64,000 bases of DNA. Origin: Roseicyclus salinarum (GTDB taxonomy: Bacteria > Pseudomonadota > Alphaproteobacteria > Rhodobacterales > Rhodobacteraceae). Positions 34,795 through 45,680 of the stretch are shown here, in pieces (position 1 is the stretch's first letter; each line of letters begins with the position of its first letter). The notes under the pieces were generated by a model that had not been told where the DNA came from, did not search any database, and saw only the letters and a list, made by a program, of their open reading frames with translations. The stretch is from the NCBI RefSeq assembly GCF_029624655.1, contig NZ_JARRSA010000002.1, positions 124,001 through 188,000 on the forward strand, written 5' to 3'. The position numbers and the translations under genes are program-made.

Positions 34795-36344
34795 GGCACC
34801 GCCTCCGCAAGCCTGCCCGTCGCCGCGCCGTCCCCGGCGAGGTCGTGCATGTCGTGGGCGCCGCCCAGCATCAGGCCGACCTCCTCCATCGACAGGCCGC
34901 GCGCGGGCCGCGGCGCCGAGAGCCGCCCCTCGTTCAGCGCGCAGAAACGGTCGGAGATTTCCAGAAGCTCGTCGAGGTCCTGGCTGATGACGATGACCGC
35001 GGCCCCGTCCGAAGCGAGGTCCAGAAGCGCCTGCCGGATCGCCGCGGCCGCCGAGGCGTCAACGCCCCATGTCGGCTGGTTGACCACCAGCACGTCGGGC
35101 GCCTGCAGGATCTCGCGGCCGATGACGAATTTCTGCAGGTTGCCGCCCGACAGGGCGCGCGCGGCCACTCCGGCCCCTGGCGTGCGCACGTCGAAGCGCG
35201 CGATGATCTCCTCGGCGAAGGCGCGCGCCTTGCCCCAGCCGACGAAGCCCGACCGGTCGAGGCCGCGTCGCGCGCGTCCGGTCAGGACGGCGTTTTCGGT
35301 CAGGCTCATGTCGGGGGCGGCGGCATGGCCGAGGCGTTCCTCGGGCGCGCACAGAAGGCCCGCGCGGCGCCGCGCCTCCGGCCCGGTCGCGCCGATGGCC
35401 TGGCCGCGAAGCTCGATCATGCCGGGCGCCACGGGCCGCTCGCCCGACAGCGCCGCCAGCAGTTCGTCCTGCCCGTTGCCCGCCACGCCGCCGATGCCCA
35501 GCACCTCGCCCGCCCGCACCTCGAGGCCGACATGCCGCAGCGGCGTGCCGAAGGGCGAGGCGGGCTCCAGCGACAGGCCCGAGACATGCAGCAGGACTTC
35601 GCCCGGTGCGGTGGCCGCGCGCGCCGGTGTCGACAGCGACTTGCCCACCATCAGTTCCGCCATCCCCGCCGCCGAGACCTCGGCCGGGACGCAGCTTCCC
35701 ACGACCTTTCCCAGCCGCAGGATCGTGGCCGCGTCGCAAAGCGTGCGGATCTCCTCGAGCTTGTGGGAGATATACAGGATCGCGGTCCCCTCGGACGACA
35801 GCTTGCGCAGCGTGTGGAACAGGATCTCGACCTCCTGCGGGGTCAGGACCGAGGTCGGCTCGTCCATGATCAGGAGCTTGGGGTCCTGCAGAAGGCAGCG
35901 GATGATCTCCACCCTCTGCCGCTCGCCCGCGCTCAGGTCGCCCACCATCCGCCCGGGGTCGAGCGGCAGGCCGTAGGCGCGGCTGACCTCGTGGATGCGG
36001 CGTGAAAGGTCACGCGGCTTCGGCGGGCTCTCCATGCCGAGCGCGATGTTCTCGGCCACGCTCAGCGCCTCGAACAGCGAAAAGTGCTGGAACACCATCG
36101 CCACGCCCGAGGCGCGCGCCGCCCGCGGCTCGGCCGGTGCATAGGGCGCGCCGTTCAGCGTCATCGTTCCGCTGTCAGGCCGCACGAGGCCGTAGATCAT
36201 CTTGACCAGCGTGGACTTGCCCGCGCCGTTCTCGCCGAGAAGCGCATGGACCTCGCCCGGCGCGATCCCGAAAGACACGTCGTCGTTGGCCACGACACCG
36301 GGATAGGCCTTGGTCAGCCCCCTGATCTCGAGGAGTGCCGTCAC
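34791..36344 (-). CDS. ABC transporter ATP-binding protein (two nucleotide-binding domains)
   Basis: 517 residues from the GTG at 36344; the frame continues to 36401, but the first ABC domain starts right after TALLEIRGLTKAYPG. Domain 1 is complete: Walker A GENGAGKST (36-44), signature LSAGERQRVEI, Walker B LLIMDEPTS. Domain 2 has a degenerate Walker A (GIGGVAGNGQDEL, without the usual GKST), signature LSGGNLQKF, and VNQPTWGVD where the Walker B region lies. This asymmetry is normal for ATPases of nucleoside and sugar importers. It begins 16 bp after xdhC. Confidence 0.93.
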   Translation of the reverse strand: MTALLEIRGLTKAYPGVVANDDVSFGIAPGEVHALLGENGAGKSTLVKMIYGLVRPDSGTMTLNGAPYAPAEPRAARASGVAMVFQHFSLFEALSVAENIALGMESPPKPRDLSRRIHEVSRAYGLPLDPGRMVGDLSAGERQRVEIIRCLLQDPKLLIMDEPTSVLTPQEVEILFHTLRKLSSEGTAILYISHKLEEIRTLCDAATILRLGKVVGSCVPAEVSAAGMAELMVGKSLSTPARAATAPGEVLLHVSGLSLEPASPFGTPLRHVGLEVRAGEVLGIGGVAGNGQDELLAALSGERPVAPGMIELRGQAIGATGPEARRRAGLLCAPEERLGHAAAPDMSLTENAVLTGRARRGLDRSGFVGWGKARAFAEEIIARFDVRTPGAGVAARALSGGNLQKFVIGREILQAPDVLVVNQPTWGVDASAAAAIRQALLDLASDGAAVIVISQDLDELLEISDRFCALNEGRLSAPRPARGLSMEEVGLMLGGAHDMHDLAGDGAATGRLAEAVP

Positions 36345-36360
36345 GTGCCCGCGCTTCCCT

Positions 36361-37137
36361 TCATGCTTCCCCGTGGCCCGCTTCGCGCGCCGAATCCCCA
36401 TCTGCCGCTTCCTTGGGCATATGCTCTTTCAGTAGCCGCGCGGCGACCCCGACGGCAATGGCCTGCGGGTGCTTGCCAAGGCTCGGGTCGCCGATCGGGC
36501 AGTCGATGCGCGAAATTTCAGCAATCCCGTGGCCCATCGCCGCCAGCCGCGAACGGAACCGCGCCCATTTGGTCGCCGACCCGATCAGGCCGCACCCCGC
36601 GAAGCCGTGCCCGAGGGCCGCGTCGCAAAGCGCGAGATCGATGTCGTGGGAATAGGTGAGGATCAGGTGATGCGCGTCCCGCGGGGCGTGCTGCATCAGC
36701 CTCGGTGGATCGGCCGCGACAAGGCGCGTGACCGCGTCGGGGACCTGCGGCGGAAAACGGTCCTCCGCCGTGTCGATCCATGTGATCGCAACCCCGGGCA
36801 GCGGCGCGAGCACCCCGACCAGCGCGCGCCCCACATGGCCCGCGCCCCAGACCCAGAGCGGCGCGCCCTGGGACCTCTTCAGCCCCTCGGCCGCCTCGAA
36901 GCGCAGCTCGACCGCCCCGCCGCAGCATTGCCCGAGGCCGGGCCCGAGCGAGATCCGCCGCTCGGCCCGCGCGACGCCCTCCGCCAGCATCCGCCGCGCC
37001 TGCGCCATCGCCTCCCATTCCAGAGCGCCGCCGCCGATGGTGCCCCGCGCGCCCTCCGCGGTCACGAACATCTGCGCGCCCGCCTCGCGCGGGGCCGAGC
37101 CGCGGGTCGCGACGACCGTGACGCGGATGCCCGTCAT
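36361..37137 (-). CDS. xdhC: Xanthine dehydrogenase accessory protein XdhC
   Basis: 258 residues from the ATG at 37137, which overlaps the xdhB stop (ATGA). N-terminal VATRGSAPREAGAQMFV and GTIGGGALEWEAM, then a Rossmann-like half with VWGAGHVGRALV and YSHDIDLALCDAAL, then LIGSATKWARFRSRL: the XdhC pattern. XdhC binds molybdenum cofactor and hands the sulfurated form to XdhB. It links enzyme maturation to the structural genes just upstream. Confidence 0.93.
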   Translation of the reverse strand: MTGIRVTVVATRGSAPREAGAQMFVTAEGARGTIGGGALEWEAMAQARRMLAEGVARAERRISLGPGLGQCCGGAVELRFEAAEGLKRSQGAPLWVWGAGHVGRALVGVLAPLPGVAITWIDTAEDRFPPQVPDAVTRLVAADPPRLMQHAPRDAHHLILTYSHDIDLALCDAALGHGFAGCGLIGSATKWARFRSRLAAMGHGIAEISRIDCPIGDPSLGKHPQAIAVGVAARLLKEHMPKEAADGDSAREAGHGEA

Positions 37138-39572
37138 CGCCCGCCGCGCGCCCGGTTCACCGCCGCCAGCACGGCCTCCGGCGTCGCCGGCGCGCGCAGG
37201 TCGGGGAAATGCGGCCCGCAGGCGGCGCAGGCCTGCCCCAGCGCCGAGAACACGCTGATCCCGAGCATGAACGGAGGCTCGCCCACGGCCTTCGAGCGAT
37301 AGATCGTCTCTTCCCGGTTCTCGCCGTCCCAGAGTTGCACGTCGAATTCCCGCGGACGGTCCGAACACGCCGGGATCTTGTAGGTCGACGGCGCATGGGT
37401 CCGCAGCAGCCCGGCGTCGTCCCAGACGAGCTCCTCCATGGTCAGCCATCCGGCGCCCTGCACGAAGCCGCCCTCGATCTGCCCGATGTCGAGCGCCGGG
37501 TTCAGCGACGCGCCGCAATCGTGCACGATGTCGGTTCGCAGGATGCGGTTCTCGCCCGTCAGCGTGTCGATCGCCACCTCCGAGCAGGCGACGCCGTAGG
37601 CGAAGTAGAAGAACGGCCGCCCGCGCCCCGCGATCCGGTCCCATTCGATCTTCGGCGTGCGGTAGAACCCCGTCGCGCTCAGCGAGACGCGCGCCATGTA
37701 GGTCTTCGTGACCGCCTCCTCGAAGCTCATCGCGGCGCCGTTCGCCCGCACCATGCCGTGCTCGAAGACGACCGACGCGGGCTCGGCCTGCAGCTCGGGC
37801 GCCACGACGGCCGCGATGCGCGCGCGGATCTCGTCGCAGGCGGCCTTGACCGCCATGCCGTTCAGGTCGCTCCCCGAGGACGCTGCGGTGGCCGAGGTGT
37901 TCGGCACCTTGCCGGTGTCCGTCGCGGTGATCTTCACACGCTCCGGCGCGACCCCGAAACGGTCCGCCGCCACTTGCGCGACCTTCCGGAACAGGCCCTG
38001 TCCCATCTCGGTGCCGCCGTGGTTCATGTGGATCGAGCCGTCCTGGTAGACATGCACCAGCGCGCCCGCCTGGTTGAGATGCGTCAGCGTGAAGGAGATG
38101 CCGAACTTCACCGGCGTCACCGCGATCCCCCGCTTCAGGATCTCGCTGCCGGCGTTCCACTCCGCGATGCGCGCCTTGCGCTCGGAGACGCGCGCCCCGG
38201 CCTCCAGCCGTTCGGTCATCGCGTGCAGGATGAAATCCTCCACCTCCATTCCGTAGGGCGTCGTGTTCCCGGCGGCGTCGTGCGGCGCGGGCGAATGCGC
38301 CGCGCCGAAGCGCGACGCACCCCCCGATCCCGTCGCGACCCTGACCGAGCCGCGCCCGGCAAGGTCGGCGGTCTCCAGCACCCCGCCCTTCATCTTTCCC
38401 GAAATACGCGTCTCGCCGCCCGCCACGGGCGCCTCGGCATAATAGTTGCGCCGCCGCACCTCGAGCGGATCGAGACCCAGCGCGTGGGCCACGTGGTCCA
38501 TGACGCGCTCGATGCCCACCATCCCCTGCGGTCCGCCGAAGCCGCGGAAGGCCGTCGCGCTCTGGGTGTTGGTCCTCAGCCGATGCGACGTGATCCGCGC
38601 GTGCGGCAGCAGGTAGGCGTTGTCGGCATGCAGCATCGCGCGGTCCGCTACCGGCAGGCTCAGGTCCATCGACCAGCCGCAGCGGATCATCTGCGTGAAG
38701 TCCACGCCGAGGATCCGCCCGTCCTCCTGCACGCCGACGCGGTAGGCGATGCGCGCGTCGTGGCGCTTGCCCGTCACCACGAAGTCGTCGTCGCGGTCGT
38801 AGCGCATCTTGGCGGGCCTGCCGGTCCGCGCCGCCACCACGGCGCAGGCGATGGCGAGGTGGTTGCCCTGGCTCTCCTTGCCGCCGAAGCCGCCGCCCAT
38901 GCGCCGGACCTCGACACGGACCGCATGCATCGGACGCGCGATCGCGTCGGCGACCTTGTGCTGGATCTCGGTCGGGTGCTGCGAGGAGGAATGGACGATC
39001 ATGTCGCCGTCTTCCTGCGGCATCGCCAGCGCCGACTGCCCCTCGAGGTAGAAATGCTCCTGACCGCCGATCTCGATGCTGCCCTCGATCACGCGCGGCG
39101 CGTGCGCGAGCGCGGCCTCCACGTCGCCCTTGGCGTAGATCCGTGGGCCGTCCTCGAAGATCGACCCCGCCGCCAGCGCCTCGTCGATGCTCAGGATCGG
39201 CGTCTCCGCCTCGATCCCGGCCACGGCGAGCGCGGCCGCCTTCCGGGCCAGCAGGTGGCTTTCGGCGGCGACCAGGAACAGCGGCTGGCCCGCGTAGTGG
39301 ATCGCGCCGTCGCTCAGGAGCGGCTCGTCATGGGCCGAGGGCGAGCAGTCGGGGATGGTCTCGAAATCCTCGCCCGACAGCACCATGACGACGCCGGGCG
39401 ACGCGCGCACCGCCGCGAGGTCGAGCCGCTCCAGCCGCCCCTTCGCCACCGTCGATACGCCGAAGGCGAGGTGCAGGCAGTCCGGCGGCACGGGGATGTC
39501 GTCGACGTAGCGGGCGGCGCCGGTGACGTGCAGCGGGGCCGCATCGTGCGGCAGCGGCTTGCGGACGCTCAC
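37134..39572 (-). CDS. xdhB: Xanthine dehydrogenase molybdopterin-binding subunit
   Basis: 812 residues, about 30-40 longer than the usual XdhB. It has the molybdenum-site segments [10 protein letters not shown], the FRGFGGPQG loop and the catalytic Glu in GEPPFML near 757. It oxidises hypoxanthine and xanthine to urate. Between [11 protein letters not shown] and [11 protein letters not shown] (roughly residues 380-435) lies a low-complexity insert; its RISGKMKG stretch is encoded by an intergenic-type repeat (38388-38409). It overlaps xdhA and xdhC by 4 bp each. The enzyme may still work, as the insert lies in a surface-loop position between conserved blocks (inference). Confidence 0.93.
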   Translation of the reverse strand: MSVRKPLPHDAAPLHVTGAARYVDDIPVPPDCLHLAFGVSTVAKGRLERLDLAAVRASPGVVMVLSGEDFETIPDCSPSAHDEPLLSDGAIHYAGQPLFLVAAESHLLARKAAALAVAGIEAETPILSIDEALAAGSIFEDGPRIYAKGDVEAALAHAPRVIEGSIEIGGQEHFYLEGQSALAMPQEDGDMIVHSSSQHPTEIQHKVADAIARPMHAVRVEVRRMGGGFGGKESQGNHLAIACAVVAARTGRPAKMRYDRDDDFVVTGKRHDARIAYRVGVQEDGRILGVDFTQMIRCGWSMDLSLPVADRAMLHADNAYLLPHARITSHRLRTNTQSATAFRGFGGPQGMVGIERVMDHVAHALGLDPLEVRRRNYYAEAPVAGGETRISGKMKGGVLETADLAGRGSVRVATGSGGASRFGAAHSPAPHDAAGNTTPYGMEVEDFILHAMTERLEAGARVSERKARIAEWNAGSEILKRGIAVTPVKFGISFTLTHLNQAGALVHVYQDGSIHMNHGGTEMGQGLFRKVAQVAADRFGVAPERVKITATDTGKVPNTSATAASSGSDLNGMAVKAACDEIRARIAAVVAPELQAEPASVVFEHGMVRANGAAMSFEEAVTKTYMARVSLSATGFYRTPKIEWDRIAGRGRPFFYFAYGVACSEVAIDTLTGENRILRTDIVHDCGASLNPALDIGQIEGGFVQGAGWLTMEELVWDDAGLLRTHAPSTYKIPACSDRPREFDVQLWDGENREETIYRSKAVGEPPFMLGISVFSALGQACAACGPHFPDLRAPATPEAVLAAVNRARGGR
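38388..38409 (+). repeat. TTCATCTTTC repeat copy C, translated inside xdhB
   Basis: CTTCATCTTTCCCGAAATAC on the plus strand, nearly the same as the intergenic copies at 15812 and 48250, here read in frame on the opposite strand as RISGKMKG of XdhB. Confidence 0.65.
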
Positions 39573-40951
39573 GGCGCGACCTCCAGGACCGAGACCGGCG
39601 CGCCCGAGATGTCGTGGAAGTAGCGCACCGCCATGTTCGCCGCCGTCTCCAGCCTATAGCCCGCAGATGCGCGCATGTCGTCGAGCGGCCTGAAATCCCG
39701 CGCGAAGCCGTCGCGCGCGGCCTCGAAGGTCTCGAGGCTCCAGGGCCGTCCGACCAGCGCCGCCTCGACATGGCCGGCCCGCTTCGGGATGCCCGCCATG
39801 CCGCCGAAGGCGATCCGCGCCGCGGTGATCACGCCGTCCTCGACCGTCACGTTGAAGGCGCCGCAGACCGCCGAGATGTCCTGGTCGAACCGTTTCGACA
39901 GCTTGTAGACGCGCAGCCGGTCGGGCTGGACCGGGAAGGAAACGGCCTCGACGAACTCGCCGGGGACGCGATCCTGTTTGCCGTAGTCGAGGAAGAACGC
40001 CTCGAGCGGGAGGGACCTGCGGACCGGGCCCCGGCGCAGGTGCAGCGTCGCGCCGAGCGCGATCAGCGCGGGCGGGCTGTCGCCGATGGGCGAGCCGTTG
40101 GCGATGTTTCCGCCGACCGTCGCGGCGTTGCGGACCTGCACCGAGCCGTAACGGCGCACCATCTCGGCGAAGCTGGGGTGAAGCTGCGCGACGAAGGCGC
40201 CGAAATCCGTCAGCGACGTCATCGCGCCGACGCGGACGGTTTCCCCGTCCGACGAGACGCCCCGCAGATCGGCGCAGTTGTTCAGGAACGCCACGGGAGC
40301 GAGATCGCGCAGCGCCTTCGTCACCCAGAGGCCCACGTCCGTCGCCCCGGCGATCAGCGTGGCGTCGGGATGGGCCTCGTACCACGCGGCGAGCGCGTCG
40401 GCGCTTTCGGGCATCGCGACGCCTTCGGCACGGCCGACGTCCTGCGCCAGAAGCTCCAGCGCCTCGGCGTCTTCGGTCATCCAGTCGGGCACCGGTTCGG
40501 CGGCGGCGGCCTCGGCCGCGCGGATGATTGGCGCATATCCGGTGCACCGGCAGAGGTTGCCTGCGAGCTGGTCGTCGAAATCCGTCCGCCCGTTCAGATG
40601 CGCGGTGGCCATCGACACGATGAACCCCGGCGTGCAGAAGCCGCATTGGCTGCCGTGATGCTCCACCATCGCGGCCTGTACCGGGTGCAGCGCGCCGTCG
40701 GGGCCTGCGATGCCCTCGACCGTGCGCACCGCGCGGCCGTGCAGCTGGGGCATGAACAGGATGCAGGCGTTCAGCGCGCGCGCGCCGCCCGCATCGCTGA
40801 CCATGACCGTGCAGGCGCCGCAATCGCCTTCGTTGCAGCCTTCCTTGGTGCCGGTCAGGCGCTTTCGTTCGCGCAGCCAGTCGAGCAGCGTCGTGGTCGG
40901 AGCCGTGTCGACCGACTGCGGTTCCCCGTTGAGAAGAAACCGGATCGTCAT
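39569..40951 (-). CDS. xdhA: Xanthine dehydrogenase small subunit (2Fe-2S and FAD)
   Basis: 460 residues. Plant-type 2Fe-2S domain with [11 protein letters not shown] (residues 39-49), then the second cluster CGFCTPGF...CRCTGY, then a CO-dehydrogenase-type FAD domain ([35 protein letters not shown]) and the C-terminal domain ([14 protein letters not shown]). It passes electrons from the molybdenum site on XdhB to NAD+. It is the first gene of the long minus-strand unit that continues through the purine-type ABC importer; the promoter should lie in 40952-41212. Confidence 0.94.
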   Translation of the reverse strand: MTIRFLLNGEPQSVDTAPTTTLLDWLRERKRLTGTKEGCNEGDCGACTVMVSDAGGARALNACILFMPQLHGRAVRTVEGIAGPDGALHPVQAAMVEHHGSQCGFCTPGFIVSMATAHLNGRTDFDDQLAGNLCRCTGYAPIIRAAEAAAAEPVPDWMTEDAEALELLAQDVGRAEGVAMPESADALAAWYEAHPDATLIAGATDVGLWVTKALRDLAPVAFLNNCADLRGVSSDGETVRVGAMTSLTDFGAFVAQLHPSFAEMVRRYGSVQVRNAATVGGNIANGSPIGDSPPALIALGATLHLRRGPVRRSLPLEAFFLDYGKQDRVPGEFVEAVSFPVQPDRLRVYKLSKRFDQDISAVCGAFNVTVEDGVITAARIAFGGMAGIPKRAGHVEAALVGRPWSLETFEAARDGFARDFRPLDDMRASAGYRLETAANMAVRYFHDISGAPVSVLEVAP

Positions 40952-41212
40952 GGGATCTCATCCGCCGCGATACCTTTTCCGGGGTGGTCGTCCGGCCCTC
41001 GATGCGGCGTAGAGGGCGGCCCCGTTTTCGTGGTCGACCGCAGGCTAGAAGAACGGCCCCGGCCCCGCTTTGCAAGAGGAGTGCGGTCGCAGGGGCGAAG
41101 TGCCCGCATTTCGGGCGTCCGAGGCCCGCGGTGCCGGGCCGGGCTTGCGCAGGATCAACGACGCGGCAGCGCAGGGTCGATAGTTCGGCGCGAAAGATCA
41201 AGGAGGCGGCAC

Positions 41213-42040
41213 ATGACGGGTCTCGAATTCGCGGGCGTCGCGCTGGCGCTCGGTGTGGCGGCGGGCGTCGCGGCCCACCTCGTATCAGCCGCGCGGTTCC
41301 GCGCGCAGGCGGCCCGTTTGGCCTCGGCGATCGCCGAGGGGCCAGCGGCCTCCGCGGCCGATCCGCCGGACGCCCCGCGGCGCTTCGCCCTCGGCAACAT
41401 CCGCGGCGACCGGGGCCCGTTCCGGGCGATCCGGATCGTCCAGGATGCCGATTTCAGAAGGGCGGAGACGTGGGGCCCGATGCCCGCCGTCCAGCACATC
41501 TGCCTCGGCGCGCCGGGCTTCGTCTGGAACGCGCGCGCGCCCGGTCCCGGTCTTCTTCCGGGCCTGCCGATGTTCACCGTGATCGACGCCCATGTCGGGG
41601 GCAGGGGGCTTCTGCGGGCCAACGCCCTCGGCTCGATCCCGGTCGCCCGCGCCGAGGGGGCCGTGCTCGACCGGTCCGAGGCCATGCGCTACCTCGCCGA
41701 GCTGCCGTGGGCGCCCGACGCGATCCTCGGCAACCCCGACATCGCGTGGCGCGAGACCGGCGCGGCCGAGGTCGAGGCGCGGATCGAGACGCCCTCGGGC
41801 CCGGCCGCCGTCCGCCTCGCCTTCGATGGGGCGGGCGACATCGTCGGAATGACGGCGCTCCGCCCCGACACGGGCCCCGGCGGCGCCGAGATCGCGCGCG
41901 AGTGGCGCGGCGTCTTCACGGATTACGGCTGGCTCGGAGAGCGTCGCATCCCCACGCGGGGCGAGGTCGGCTATGTCGAGGACGGCGTGTTCCGGCCCTA
42001 CTGGCGCGGGCGGGTGACATCGCTGGAGCTTCTCCGCTGA
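41213..42040 (+). CDS. DUF6544 family protein
   Basis: 275 residues; AGGAGG eight bases before the ATG fixes the start. The N-terminal helix (FAGVALALGVAAGVAAHLV) is a single anchor. The rest matches my recollection of DUF6544/DUF6920 proteins (RAIRIVQDADF..., LPWAPDAIL, GWLGERRIPTRGEVGY), which may have a lipid- or ligand-binding beta fold. No known function. Divergent from xdhA. Confidence 0.7.
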   Translation: MTGLEFAGVALALGVAAGVAAHLVSAARFRAQAARLASAIAEGPAASAADPPDAPRRFALGNIRGDRGPFRAIRIVQDADFRRAETWGPMPAVQHICLGAPGFVWNARAPGPGLLPGLPMFTVIDAHVGGRGLLRANALGSIPVARAEGAVLDRSEAMRYLAELPWAPDAILGNPDIAWRETGAAEVEARIETPSGPAAVRLAFDGAGDIVGMTALRPDTGPGGAEIAREWRGVFTDYGWLGERRIPTRGEVGYVEDGVFRPYWRGRVTSLELLR

Positions 42041-42133
42041 GGCTACAACAAACAGCGCGGACCTTGCGTCGATCCACAAGATGATGCGGCTTCGGTCTTT
42101 CCCCCGCGGCGCTCCTCGCCTAGCATCCGCGCC

Positions 42134-45100
42134 ATGGCCGCGCCGCGATTCATCCATCTCCGCCTGCACACCGAATATTCGCTGCTGGAAGGCGCGATGC
42201 GGGTGAAGAAGCTTCCCGGCCTCGTGGCGAAGGCGGGCATGCCCGCCGTGGCCGTGACCGACACCAACAACATGTTCTGCGCGCTGGAATTCTCGGAGAC
42301 CGCGGCGAAGGCCGGGGTGCAGCCCATCGTCGGCTGCCAGCTCGATGTCGATTACGCCCCAGTGCGCCCCGGCGAGGCCCCCAATCCCTACGCGGCCGTG
42401 GTGCTGCTGGCGCAGGACGAGGCGGGCTACCGCAACCTCATGAAGCTCAACAGCTGCCTCTACCTGCGCGCGGACGGCGCCTTGCCGCATGTGACGATGG
42501 AGGAGCTCGGGGCGCATGGGCAGGGCCTGATCTGCCTGACGGGCGGGCCCGACGGTCCGGTCGGGCGGCACCTGCAGAACGGCAACGCGACCCGCGCCCG
42601 CGAGACGATGGAGCGCCTCGCCGCGATCTATCCCGGCCGCCTCTACGTCGAGCTGCAGCGCCATCCCGCCGAGGGCGGCGCGCCGCAGGCCGAGCGCCTG
42701 ACCGAGCGGGGCCATGTCGAGCTTGCCTACGACATGGGCCTGCCGCTGGTCGCCACCAACGACGTCTACTTTCCCGAGCCCTCGATGTACGCGGCCCACG
42801 ACGCGATGATCTGCATCGCCGAGGGCGCCTATGTCGACCAGTCCGAGCCGCGCCGCCGCCTGACCTCGCAGCACTATTTCAAGACGCCCGAGGAAATGGC
42901 CGCGCTGTTCGCCGACCTGCCCGAGGCGATCGAGAACACCGTGGAGATCGCGCGCCGCTGCGCCTTCCGCGCCCGGACGCACGACCCGATCCTGCCGCGC
43001 TTCGCCGACGACGAGGTGGACGAGTTGCGCCGTCAGGCGCGCGAGGGCCTGAAGGCCCGCCTCGCCGTCATTCCGCACGCCGCCCCGGTCGAGGACTACG
43101 AGAAGCGCCTCGACTTCGAGCTGGGCATCATCGAGGGGATGGGCTTTCCGGGTTATTTCCTGATCGTGGCCGACTTCATCAAGTGGGCCAAGGACAACGA
43201 CATCCCCGTCGGGCCGGGCCGGGGATCGGGCGCGGGCAGCCTCGTGGCGTATGCGCTGACGATCACCGACCTCGATCCCTTGCGCTACTCGCTCCTGTTC
43301 GAGCGCTTCCTCAACCCCGAGCGGGTGTCCATGCCCGACTTCGACATCGACTTCTGCATGGACCGCCGCGAAGAGGTCATCCGCTACGTCCAGGAAAGAT
43401 ACGGCCGCGACAAGGTGGGCCAGATCATCACCTTCGGCGCGCTCCTGTCGAAGGCCGCCGTGCGCGACGTGGGGCGCGTCCTTCAGATGTCGTTCGGGCA
43501 GGTCGACAAGCTGTCGAAGATGATCCCGGTCGAAGGCGTCAAACCCGTTTCCATCGAGCAGGCCATCGCGCAGGAAGAGCGCATCCGCAACGAGATGGTC
43601 GAGACCGAGCAGGACCGCCGCGAGGGCCGCGAGAACCCGGTGCGGCGGCTGTTCGACTACGCGGGCAAGATCGAGGGGCTTCTGAGGAACGCCTCGACCC
43701 ACGCCGCGGGCGTGGTGATCGGCGACAGGCCCCTCGACGAGCTGGTGCCACTCTACCGCGATCCTCGGTCGGACATGCCCGCCACCCAGTTCAACATGAA
43801 GTGGGTCGAGCCCGCGGGCCTCGTGAAGTTCGACTTCCTCGGCCTCAAGACGCTGACCGTGATCCAGAACGCGATCGAGCTGATCCACGCCGGCGGCCGC
43901 AGCCTTCACGAGGCGGCCGACGGCCGCCGTCTCTACGATCCGCCCGAGGGCGCGGAGAACCAGATCAACGCGATCCCGCTCGACGATCCGGCCACCTACG
44001 AGCTCTACGCCTCGGCCAAGACGGTCGCGGTGTTCCAGGTGGAAAGCTCGGGCATGATGTCGGCGCTGATGCAGATGAAGCCCACCTGCATCGAGGACAT
44101 CGTGGCGCTGGTCGCGCTCTATCGGCCCGGCCCGATGGAGAACATCCCGAAATACTGCCAGGTCAAGAACGGCCTCAGCGAGCGCGACTACCTGCACCCG
44201 TCGGTCGATCACATCCTCGACGAGACGCAGGGCATCATCGTCTACCAGGAACAGGTGATGCAGATTGCCCAGGAGATGGCGGGCTACAGCCTCGGCGGCG
44301 CCGACCTGCTGCGCCGCGCGATGGGCAAGAAGATCCAGGAGGCGATGGACGCCGAGCGTCCCAAGTTCATCGCAGGCGCCAAGGAAAACGGCGTCGACGA
44401 CGCCAAGGCGCTGGAGGTCTGGAACCTTCTCGACAAGTTCGCCAACTACGGTTTCAACAAGTCGCACGCCGCCGCCTACGCCGTCGTGAGCTACCAGACC
44501 GCGTGGCTCAAGGCGAACCACCCCGTCGAATTCATGGCCGCCGTCATGAACTGCGACATCCACCTCACCGATAAGCTGGCCATCTACAAGGCCGAGGTCG
44601 ACCGCATGGGGATCGAGGTTCTGGCGCCTTGCGTGAACCGGTCCGACGCGAGCTTCACGGTGCGGGAGGGCAGGCTTCTCTATGCGCTCGGGGCGCTGAA
44701 GAACGTGGGCGTTGACGCGATGCGCCTCATCGTGGAGGCCCGCCGCGGCGGGAACGGTCACGACAGGCCCTTCGCCACGCTCTACGACTTCGCCCGCCGC
44801 GCGGACCTCAAGCGCGTGGGCAAGCGGTCGCTGGAGATGCTGGCGCGTTCGGGCGCCTTCGACGCGCTCGACCGCAACCGCGCCCGCGTGCTGGCGGGCC
44901 TCGACGCGCTCGTCGCCTATTCGGCGGCGATCCACGAGCAGAAGGGCAGCGCGCAGGTCTCGCTTTTCGGAGAGGCGGGCGAGGACCTGCCCGAGCCGCG
45001 TCTGCCCGATGCGGAAGACTGGATGCCCGCGCACATGCTGGCGCAGGAACATCAGGCCGTCGGCTTCTACTTCTCCGGCCACCCGCTCGACGACTACATG

Positions 45101-45676
45101 TCCGCGCTCAAGCGCAAGGGCTGCCTGACCCATGCCGAGGTCGAACGGCGCGCAAGCCGCGGCGATTTCGTCACCTGGATGGCCGGCGCCGTCGCTTCGC
45201 GGCAGGAACGCAAGAGCCAGCGCGGCACGCGCTTCGCCTTCGTTGGGCTGTCCGACCCGACCGGCACCTACGAGGTGATGCTGTTTTCCGAGGCGCTTGA
45301 GGCGCACCGCCACATCCTCGAGCCCGGCACCAACGTCCGAATTCAGGTCAAGGCCGAGGTGCAGGACGGCACGCTGCGCCTGCGCGGCGAGACGGTGCAG
45401 CTCGTGGACGACGCCGTGGCCGCCGAGGCGCGCGGCCTTCGCGTCTTCGTCGACGACTGCGCGGCGCCCACCTCGGTCGCGCAGCTTCTGGCGCGCATCG
45501 CCGCGGAGGACGCGCGCGCGCCCCGCGGCCCGGTCTACATCTGCGCCATGGCCCCCGACTTTCCGGACGGCGCCGCCGAGGTCGAGGCTCTGGTGGGCGA
45601 GGGGCTTCCGGTGTCCCCGCAGATCAAGGGCGCCCTGAAAAGCCTCGGCGGCGTCGTCACCGTCGAGGAGATCTGA
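42134..45676 (+). CDS. dnaE: DNA polymerase III subunit alpha
   Basis: 1180 residues, the length of replicative DnaE1. The PHP domain starts at once (FIHLRLHTEYSLLEGAM). The catalytic PDFDIDF is near 398-404 with GPGRGSGAGSLVAY before it, KFDFLGLKTLTV gives the third Asp region, and the helix-hairpin-helix and OB-fold follow (FAFVGLSDPTGTYEVMLFSE). It is the replicative polymerase of the core replisome. It is convergent with the LysR gene, 4 bp apart. Confidence 0.97.
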   Translation: MAAPRFIHLRLHTEYSLLEGAMRVKKLPGLVAKAGMPAVAVTDTNNMFCALEFSETAAKAGVQPIVGCQLDVDYAPVRPGEAPNPYAAVVLLAQDEAGYRNLMKLNSCLYLRADGALPHVTMEELGAHGQGLICLTGGPDGPVGRHLQNGNATRARETMERLAAIYPGRLYVELQRHPAEGGAPQAERLTERGHVELAYDMGLPLVATNDVYFPEPSMYAAHDAMICIAEGAYVDQSEPRRRLTSQHYFKTPEEMAALFADLPEAIENTVEIARRCAFRARTHDPILPRFADDEVDELRRQAREGLKARLAVIPHAAPVEDYEKRLDFELGIIEGMGFPGYFLIVADFIKWAKDNDIPVGPGRGSGAGSLVAYALTITDLDPLRYSLLFERFLNPERVSMPDFDIDFCMDRREEVIRYVQERYGRDKVGQIITFGALLSKAAVRDVGRVLQMSFGQVDKLSKMIPVEGVKPVSIEQAIAQEERIRNEMVETEQDRREGRENPVRRLFDYAGKIEGLLRNASTHAAGVVIGDRPLDELVPLYRDPRSDMPATQFNMKWVEPAGLVKFDFLGLKTLTVIQNAIELIHAGGRSLHEAADGRRLYDPPEGAENQINAIPLDDPATYELYASAKTVAVFQVESSGMMSALMQMKPTCIEDIVALVALYRPGPMENIPKYCQVKNGLSERDYLHPSVDHILDETQGIIVYQEQVMQIAQEMAGYSLGGADLLRRAMGKKIQEAMDAERPKFIAGAKENGVDDAKALEVWNLLDKFANYGFNKSHAAAYAVVSYQTAWLKANHPVEFMAAVMNCDIHLTDKLAIYKAEVDRMGIEVLAPCVNRSDASFTVREGRLLYALGALKNVGVDAMRLIVEARRGGNGHDRPFATLYDFARRADLKRVGKRSLEMLARSGAFDALDRNRARVLAGLDALVAYSAAIHEQKGSAQVSLFGEAGEDLPEPRLPDAEDWMPAHMLAQEHQAVGFYFSGHPLDDYMSALKRKGCLTHAEVERRASRGDFVTWMAGAVASRQERKSQRGTRFAFVGLSDPTGTYEVMLFSEALEAHRHILEPGTNVRIQVKAEVQDGTLRLRGETVQLVDDAVAAEARGLRVFVDDCAAPTSVAQLLARIAAEDARAPRGPVYICAMAPDFPDGAAEVEALVGEGLPVSPQIKGALKSLGGVVTVEEI

Positions 45677-45680
45677 GGCG

